A DNA stretch of 64,000 bases. Source: Halocatena marina. GTDB taxonomy: Archaea; Halobacteriota; Halobacteria; Halobacteriales; Haloarculaceae. The DNA lies in NCBI RefSeq assembly GCF_025913575.1, contig NZ_CP109785.1, forward strand, positions 434,001 through 498,000, in the 5' to 3' direction. How positions within the stretch are numbered: the stretch's first letter is position 1; each line of letters starts with the position of its first letter. Below the pieces are notes generated by a model that had not been told where the DNA came from, ran no database searches, and saw only the letters and a list, made by a program, of their open reading frames with translations. Both the position numbers and the translations under genes were made by a program. Shown one piece after another: positions 58,934 through 64,000 of the stretch.

Positions 58934-60402
58934 AGGAGTCCCCCCATGATGATGTCAATACTTCTTCGTGCTCCTTTGAGCATCAGCTTAACGACCTCCA
59001 CGTCGCCAATGACGTACGGGACTGTCGCGACGAATGCCGCAGATCCGATCGTACTCCCGAGGTTCGTCATCGCAACGACGAGAATGAGTTTGAACAGTGG
59101 CACCTGTTTCATTCGGGCGAAGAGGTCACCGAGTGGACTCTCTTCGTCACTTAGAATCTCGTTGAGCTTTGCGATGTCCGTGACGTTTACCGTCGTATAG
59201 CGCAGTTCGACGTAGCCCGAAAACCAGCCTGGTGCGAGCAACGGATTGACCGATGTTAACCACGCGACTGCGCCACCGACAGTAGCGCTCGTCCAGTGTG
59301 CGCCACTCAACCGCGAGAGCGTGAACGTGCAGATGCCGTTGAAAAGGAACCACGCACCGAAGAGCTTGAGGAGAAACGTGTTCCGAACGCCGGCCATCGC
59401 AATGAGGGCGAAAAACGAGAGAAAGCCAAGCATGATGAGATAGCCGACCATTTTATACAATGAGAACCGCGAGCCGGTCTGTCGTCCAGCGATCGATTCC
59501 ATCGGTGGGAGTGTCTCCGGTGCCGTGAGATACTGCTCAATTCCTGCTTGATGGCCTGCACCAACGACCGCGACAACATGCTTTCCCGACTCGCGGAGCG
59601 AGACGAGTTTGTGCGCGATGTAGGCGTCTCGCTCGTCGATGAGCGCCTCAGCACCACCCGGGGAGAATCGACGGAACTCTTCCATCATCGCGGTTACGAC
59701 ATCTCCGTCGGTCAGTTCGTCTATGTCAAACACCTCTGTCTCATCGATCTCCTGTGGATTGTGTAACAGGGAGAATAGAAGCCCGAGTCCGAGTCCCAGC
59801 GTTGTCCCACCGGCAAGCGAGACGATGACAACATCGATGACGACGCCGATGAATCCCATTCCGGAATCAGTGAGAACGAACGGTCCAGCGATTCCCTCTG
59901 CGATGACTGTGATGAACGTACCGACGAATAGACCGATTGAAAGACCAAGTAGCAACGCACCAACGAGATCAAGCGCGAGACCACCAACTAATCTAAGCTT
60001 CTCGATGACCGAGAGACGAGTCCAAAAGCGTTGGATGGTAACCTGTATGTCTCGGTCGACGAGCGCAACGTCGATTCCGGACTCTTCTGCAGCATCGATG
60101 GCGGCCATCATGTCCGCACCGGGCTCGATATCGAACTGATCTCCGAGCCGGGACTGGATGTACGAGAGCATCCAGTACGCAAGGAACTGGTAGACAGTAT
60201 TCCCGCGGAGGAGATCACCTGCATCGAGATCGTCAGGGTGTTCACCCTTGATCTGACGGTAGCGTCCTTCGTCGAGTTCAACCGCAACAACGTCTGGACG
60301 CTCCTCAGCGACGACCGCCTCGACTTCTTCAACACTCTTCTCGGAGACGTGGGCCGTCCCAACGACACGGACTGACCCCTGCTCCGTAACCCGCTCACTC
60401 AT
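58930..60402 (-). CDS. TraB family membrane protein
   Basis: The 490-residue protein has an N-terminal TraB domain: VRVVGTAHVSEKSVEEVEA, RPDVVAVELDEGRYRQI and VALVDRDIQVTIQRFW with conserved Glu and Arg, and further GKHVVAVVGAGHQAGIEQYL. The family belongs to the Tiki/PrgY fold, some being metalloproteases or pheromone inhibitors. The rest has about six membrane spans. Start ATG 60402. It is translationally coupled to the M50 protease. Confidence 0.92.
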   Translation of the reverse strand: MSERVTEQGSVRVVGTAHVSEKSVEEVEAVVAEERPDVVAVELDEGRYRQIKGEHPDDLDAGDLLRGNTVYQFLAYWMLSYIQSRLGDQFDIEPGADMMAAIDAAEESGIDVALVDRDIQVTIQRFWTRLSVIEKLRLVGGLALDLVGALLLGLSIGLFVGTFITVIAEGIAGPFVLTDSGMGFIGVVIDVVIVSLAGGTTLGLGLGLLFSLLHNPQEIDETEVFDIDELTDGDVVTAMMEEFRRFSPGGAEALIDERDAYIAHKLVSLRESGKHVVAVVGAGHQAGIEQYLTAPETLPPMESIAGRQTGSRFSLYKMVGYLIMLGFLSFFALIAMAGVRNTFLLKLFGAWFLFNGICTFTLSRLSGAHWTSATVGGAVAWLTSVNPLLAPGWFSGYVELRYTTVNVTDIAKLNEILSDEESPLGDLFARMKQVPLFKLILVVAMTNLGSTIGSAAFVATVPYVIGDVEVVKLMLKGARRSIDIIMGGLL

Positions 60403-60561
60403 TGGGGGCGCTACCGTCTCCTGACGCATCAAGATTTCGAGGCCGAAACTTTTCGCTCAACGAACCGACTAATCCCGTGCATACTGTCCCATTCTATCAC
60501 AGAAATGAGTGAGCATCAGTTTCGCATCGGTGAACCGAACAGCAGCCACCAACGACCGTCC

Positions 60562-61971
60562 TTATGAATGAGTCTCTTCGTGGTTGGTCTCCACGACGTG
60601 GTTTTCGTCGTTCAACGGGGGATCGTGGATGATCCGTGCCTTCATGATGCGGGTGTTGTCTACCTGTTCGACTTGAATCGTGATTCCGTCGTACTCGATC
60701 TCTTCTCCTGGCTCGACGAGACGACCGGCACGGTTGAAAATGAATCCTGCAATCGTCTCGAACTCCTCGCCTTCAGGGAGATCAATGCCGAGAGCGTCGT
60801 TCACGACGTCGATGTTCACTTCTCCTCGAACGAGAACGGTGTTCTCATCGATGAATTCGACTGGTTCTTCCTCGCCTCCTTCGAGGATCTCACCGACGAT
60901 CTCCTCGACCACATCTTCCATCGTGATGAGTCCTTCTGTCGTGCCGAACTCGTCAATGACGACAACCATATGCATCCGATTCTCGCGCATTTCGCGCAGG
61001 AGTTCGTCGACGTTTTTCGACTCCGGAACGTGAAGAACTGGCTGGATGAGATCGTCTAGATCGAGAGCATCCGACTCCCCGTAGTTGAGATCACGAACGA
61101 GATCACGAATGTGAACGACGCCGATGACGTTGTCGAGTTCACCGTCGTAAACGGGTAACCGCGCATGACCACTCTGAATGCATTTTTCTATTCCTTCCTC
61201 GATGCTGGACTCTTTACTGAGTGCCGTCATATCGAGTCGCGGGGTCATGACCTCCTTTGCAATGGTGTCGTTGAATCTGAGTGTGCGTTGGAGTATATTG
61301 CGTTCTTCCTCGGCAAGAACGCCCTCTCGTTCGCCCGTCTCGATCATATCCTGAATCTCCTGACGAGTGACGTAGGACGTTTCGATGGCCGATCGACCAC
61401 CAGTCACGCGATTCACCTGCCGGGTGAGGAAGTCGAACATGACGACAAGCGGGAGCAAAACGTACTCTGCGAGCTTCAGCGGTCTTGAAACGCGCAGTGC
61501 CCACGATTCTGTATTCTCGATCGCGTATGATTTCGGAGAGCTTTCACCGAACAGGAGAACGAGGGCAGTGATTCCGAACGTGGCGACAGCGACCGCCATT
61601 CCACCCGAGAAATAGAGCGAGAGCAGCCCGGTTGCGATCGAAGACATCGCAATATTGACGAGGTTGTTACCGACAAGGATTGTCACGAGCAATCGGTGCG
61701 GGTCTGATTTGAGCTTTTGTAACGTCTCCCCGGACCGTCGTTCCTGAGAAAGTGCTTCGACACGATGGGAAGCAATCGAGAACATGGCGATTTCCGACGA
61801 GGAGAAAAACCCAGACAGTCCGAGTAGAATAAAGATGACGACAAGACCGAGACCAGCGGTCGCGCCCTTATCGAGAGTAAACAGTCCAAGGAGGTCTATT
61901 TGTACTTCGGTCGGTGTGGCATTCCCCAACGCGACGGATAATGCATGCACAGCTGAAGAACTATGGCCCAT
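60562..61971 (-). CDS. CNNM/CorC-family transporter with CBS pair
   Basis: The 469-residue protein has an N-terminal DUF21 (CNNM) membrane part: LGLVVIFILLGLSGFFSSSE, NNLVNIAMSSIATGLL and GESSPKSYAIENTESWAL. It then has a CBS pair (EVMTPRLDMTALSKESSIEE, VGVVHIRDLVRDL, VPESKNVDELLREMRENRMH, TEGLITMEDVVEEIVGEI) and a CorC_HlyC C-terminal domain (VLVRGEVNIDVVNDALGIDL, TIAGFIFNRAGRL). Members are magnesium or cobalt-related ion exporters. CBS domains sense Mg-ATP in characterised homologues. Confidence 0.95.
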   Translation of the reverse strand: MGHSSSAVHALSVALGNATPTEVQIDLLGLFTLDKGATAGLGLVVIFILLGLSGFFSSSEIAMFSIASHRVEALSQERRSGETLQKLKSDPHRLLVTILVGNNLVNIAMSSIATGLLSLYFSGGMAVAVATFGITALVLLFGESSPKSYAIENTESWALRVSRPLKLAEYVLLPLVVMFDFLTRQVNRVTGGRSAIETSYVTRQEIQDMIETGEREGVLAEEERNILQRTLRFNDTIAKEVMTPRLDMTALSKESSIEEGIEKCIQSGHARLPVYDGELDNVIGVVHIRDLVRDLNYGESDALDLDDLIQPVLHVPESKNVDELLREMRENRMHMVVVIDEFGTTEGLITMEDVVEEIVGEILEGGEEEPVEFIDENTVLVRGEVNIDVVNDALGIDLPEGEEFETIAGFIFNRAGRLVEPGEEIEYDGITIQVEQVDNTRIMKARIIHDPPLNDENHVVETNHEETHS

Positions 61972-62055
61972 TCCCGTCCATTCTTCTCACTCAGTCAGAT
62001 TAAACGTTGTCATGGAGGCGAAGAACTTAGGCTGCTTTCGGTCGAAATCGGCGGC

Positions 62056-62283
62056 ATGATCAGTCCACCAATCACACTCCATCGACTACAGACGTGTCAT
62101 TTCTGTGAGCGCGTTGTCCGTCGCCACAACGAACTTGATCATGGGATGGCTGGTATTGCGGATCCACGGCCAGCCGTTTCTCTCATCGACAGCGATGGCA
62201 GCATCAATCACGCGTGGGTTGCTGGCGCTTGGCCCAAGTTCCCTGACTACAAGGCAATCGAAGCAGCTATCGAAGAACTGTGA
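62056..62283 (+). CDS. Short thioredoxin-fold (glutaredoxin-like) protein
   Basis: A 75-residue protein with PPITLHRLQTCHFCERVV at the N-terminus, a CxxC redox motif in a glutaredoxin-like strand-turn-helix, then an Asp-Gly-rich middle and WPKFPDYKAIEAAIEEL at the end. The usual cis-Pro (TVP) segment is not clear; the central part is short compared with an 80-85 residue glutaredoxin, so it may be a shortened or divergent member. The stop overlaps the GTG of the Sua5 gene by 3 bases. Confidence 0.6.
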   Translation: MISPPITLHRLQTCHFCERVVRRHNELDHGMAGIADPRPAVSLIDSDGSINHAWVAGAWPKFPDYKAIEAAIEEL

Positions 62284-62867
62284 CCGTAGAACAAGCTGCG
62301 ACAGCGATCAAAGAAGATGGTGGATGCGTTATCTATCCCACAGAGACTGTGTATGGACTCGCGGCCGACGCATTGAACCCAGAATCGATCAATCGTGTGT
62401 TCGAGCTGAAGGGACGCTCCCGAGACAACCCGATTTCGTTCGCTGTTCCTGACATCGAAACAGTCGATGAGTACACACGACCGACCGACCGCGAGCGCGC
62501 CTTCATGAGAGCGTTTCTTCCGGGACCGATCACGGTCGTGCTCGAACGGCGGTCGGGGGCTGGCGTACCGGACGTTCTCACGGGCGGGCGTGAGCGCGTT
62601 GGTGTCCGGATCCCAGATCACCCGATTGCACTCGATCTGCTCGAACGCGTCGCTCCGCTCACGGCCACGAGTGCCAACCGGAGTGGTGCTGGGAGCGCCC
62701 GTCGCGTTGAGGAGATCGCACCCGATTTCCGAGACGCTGTCGACGCTATTCTCGACGACGGGGAAACACCGGGAAGCGAGAGCACAGTTGTCGATGTTTC
62801 TACGGACACCATCCATCGACGAGGAGCCCTCGCAAACGAAATCGAGGCGTGGCTAACCGAGGAGTGA
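62280..62867 (+). CDS. L-threonylcarbamoyladenylate synthase (Sua5/YrdC)
   Basis: The 195-residue protein is a YrdC domain: GGCVIYPTETVYGLAADAL, KGRSRDNPISFAV, FLPGPITVVLERRS, GGRERVGVRIPDHPIALDL and TATSANRSGAGSA. It makes threonylcarbamoyl-AMP for the t6A modification of tRNA at position 37. Lacking the C-terminal Sua5 domain, it is the short YrdC form. It starts with GTG inside the preceding stop. The 3' end overlaps that of the Cas4-like gene on the other strand by 15 bases. Confidence 0.93.
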   Translation: MTVEQAATAIKEDGGCVIYPTETVYGLAADALNPESINRVFELKGRSRDNPISFAVPDIETVDEYTRPTDRERAFMRAFLPGPITVVLERRSGAGVPDVLTGGRERVGVRIPDHPIALDLLERVAPLTATSANRSGAGSARRVEEIAPDFRDAVDAILDDGETPGSESTVVDVSTDTIHRRGALANEIEAWLTEE

Positions 62868-63500
62868 ACGCAGCGAACGCGTCCGTACTCCACACTGTGG
62901 ACGGTATTCACAAGATTCACACTTGCTCGTGTTGCGCGTCCGTGATGGCGGTCCATCGACGCTTGCTGCTGTCCGCAGCGCGCGACGATACTGTCCCACG
63001 CGCCGCGCGGTGAGTTCTATCTCGCGGACCACACCGTGTGTCGAGTACTCGATGAACGCTCGATCGACAGGTGTCTCACGCTCCCACGCAAGTGCCTTCG
63101 CAGCTGCGACCGCTCGCACGTTTTGCGGACCCCACACACCTGTTTCGGGTGGCTCACCGACGGAAACGATCGACGGTGCGAGTGGATCTTCGAGAACTTT
63201 GTGGGCGATCCCTCGCGCCTGCCGGCCGGTGAGGAACGTTTCGCGCGACGACGGCTCGCAGAGCGAATCGAACGCATCGATGCGCGCCCGCGCCCGACCG
63301 AGATTGCATCGGTAGGTTACTGGCGTAACGGCAATCGGTTCGGTCTGTAAGCGTCGATCCGGATCGAGCAGCTCCGGGTAGCGAAACGCAAGTTCGAACC
63401 GTTCGTCACGCTTCGGCGGATCGTACTCATCTTCGTGCCACCGATAGTACAGTTTACGGGGGCAGTACGCTGCCAACGCAATGTCAGTGAACGCATACAC
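62853..63500 (-). CDS. Stand-alone Cas4-like (Dna2/RecB) nuclease
   Basis: The 215-residue protein has CPRKLYYRWHED at its N-terminus and CESCEYRPQCGV at its C-terminus, the four-cysteine set (CxxxxYY opening, CxxCxxxxxC closing) that binds an iron-sulfur cluster in Cas4 and Dna2 nucleases. The RecB motif positions are less clear: an acidic residue in RARARIDAFDSL and E in RAFIEYSTHGVVREIELT fit motifs II and III. No cas genes or CRISPR repeats are nearby. Start GTG 63500. Haloarchaea have such solo Cas4 homologues; a DNA repair role is an inference. Confidence 0.75.
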   Translation of the reverse strand: MYAFTDIALAAYCPRKLYYRWHEDEYDPPKRDERFELAFRYPELLDPDRRLQTEPIAVTPVTYRCNLGRARARIDAFDSLCEPSSRETFLTGRQARGIAHKVLEDPLAPSIVSVGEPPETGVWGPQNVRAVAAAKALAWERETPVDRAFIEYSTHGVVREIELTARRVGQYRRALRTAASVDGPPSRTRNTSKCESCEYRPQCGVRTRSLRSLLG

Positions 63501-63593
63501 GCGTTCGCGTGGCTGCGTGCTGGCATTTGAATGTTCGGTCGTTCACACATCAGAACAATGGTAAAAATGAAGGGAGAATGAGTGAACGATAAC

Positions 63594-64000
63594 TTAGAGT
63601 GAAACGTCTGTTTCCATCCCTTCTGTCGCCTCGTCGAGGCCGTCTTCTGTTACGTCTTCGGTGTGCTCTTCGAGGTCGGCATCGGTGAGCAACTCCTCGA
63701 ACTCATCCGAGTACCGGCTGTTGACGCGGCGGATCTCGTCCTGCGTCTCGACGATACGGTGGTATTCCCGGACCGACGACTCGGGGACGTCGAGTGCATC
63801 CGCAATCTCGCTGTCCGTCCGCTCCTCGACGAGCAGTCGCCGGAACGCCTCGGGAGCGAACGAAACGTCTGTTTCACGCTCGCGGATGAGATGAAGATCA
63901 TGACGGGCCAGAACGACCCTTTTTTGATCAATGTCGAGCCGATCAGAGAGAGCAGTATCCTCTTCGTCCTCGTAGAATCCACGCACTATCGTTTCGTACT
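63594..64000 (-). CDS. Conditioned medium-induced protein 4-like, C-terminal part
   Basis: The frame runs off the right edge (upstream residues YETI precede VRGFYED). The 135 visible residues include RRVNSRYSDEFEELLTDADL and the tail DGLDEATEGMETDVSL, a pattern I recall for the haloarchaeal Cmi4 protein induced by conditioned medium, and a winged-helix-like LRERETDVSFAPEAFRRLL, RTDSEIADALDVPESSVREY (HTH) region. It may regulate transcription. Its start lies outside the window. Confidence 0.75.
   Translation of the reverse strand, partial: YETIVRGFYEDEEDTALSDRLDIDQKRVVLARHDLHLIRERETDVSFAPEAFRRLLVEERTDSEIADALDVPESSVREYHRIVETQDEIRRVNSRYSDEFEELLTDADLEEHTEDVTEDGLDEATEGMETDVSL

Overview
The window is chromosomal DNA from a haloarchaeon (class Halobacteria). 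Three things point there: the proteins are strongly acidic, the housekeeping set is archaeal (DP2 subunit of DNA polymerase D, archaeal DnaG, proteasome beta subunit, archaeal-type ThiD-ThiN, AIR synthase family), and TATA elements commonly lie 25-33 bases before the start codon, as in leaderless haloarchaeal genes. I cannot assign a genus. There are no rRNA or tRNA genes, no insertion sequences and no CRISPR array. The clear mobile elements are two inteins in polC.

Layout. 0-7.7 kb: the tail of a metallo-beta-lactamase-fold protein, a decayed acetyltransferase, then polC with two homing-endonuclease inteins, and a PPC-domain gene overlapping the polC start. 7.9-11.9 kb: a Tat-exported endonuclease/exonuclease/phosphatase-fold protein, a frameshifted PIN toxin, a UbiB/AarF kinase and an Hsp20. 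12-15.3 kb: two overlapping moeA genes, the second with a periplasmic-binding-protein-like C-terminus. 15.4-22.9 kb: HAD phosphatases, an ABC transporter pair, small zinc proteins and two gene-poor stretches. 22.9-29.7 kb: dnaG, an FAD oxidoreductase, an acetyltransferase/DUF92 pair, two convergent cis-prenyltransferase homologues (only one with the catalytic motif) and tandem cold-shock genes. 29.8-35 kb: small haloarchaeal proteins, a PQQ-like lipoprotein and a BtrH-like protein. 35-46 kb: a surface-glycan set comprising a sulfatase-fold enzyme, an arylsulfotransferase-like protein, a UPF0104 membrane protein, two glycosyltransferases and a Wzx-like flippase; an ornithine-cyclodeaminase-like gene and a TackOD1 gene sit inside it. 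46-55 kb: a YbjQ-like gene, an AIR-synthase/ThiD-ThiN operon, a 1161-residue HEAT-repeat protein, psmB, a UPF0212 gene and an XRE-CBS regulator. 55-64 kb: purM, an intact VapBC pair, an epimerase, a coupled M50 protease/TraB pair, a CNNM-like transporter, Sua5, a stand-alone Cas4-like nuclease and the start-truncated end of a cmi4-like gene.

How the genes may work together (inference). The prenyltransferase pair would make the polyprenyl carrier used by the glycosyltransferases and flippase at 35-46 kb, with the sulfotransferase and sulfatase-fold proteins modifying the exported glycan. The AIR-synthase-family protein is translationally coupled to ThiD-ThiN and could supply the missing thiamine-phosphate kinase step. 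The most notable items are the double intein that splits the polC active site, the catalytic/non-catalytic prenyltransferase pair, and the extremely regular 27-unit HEAT protein.
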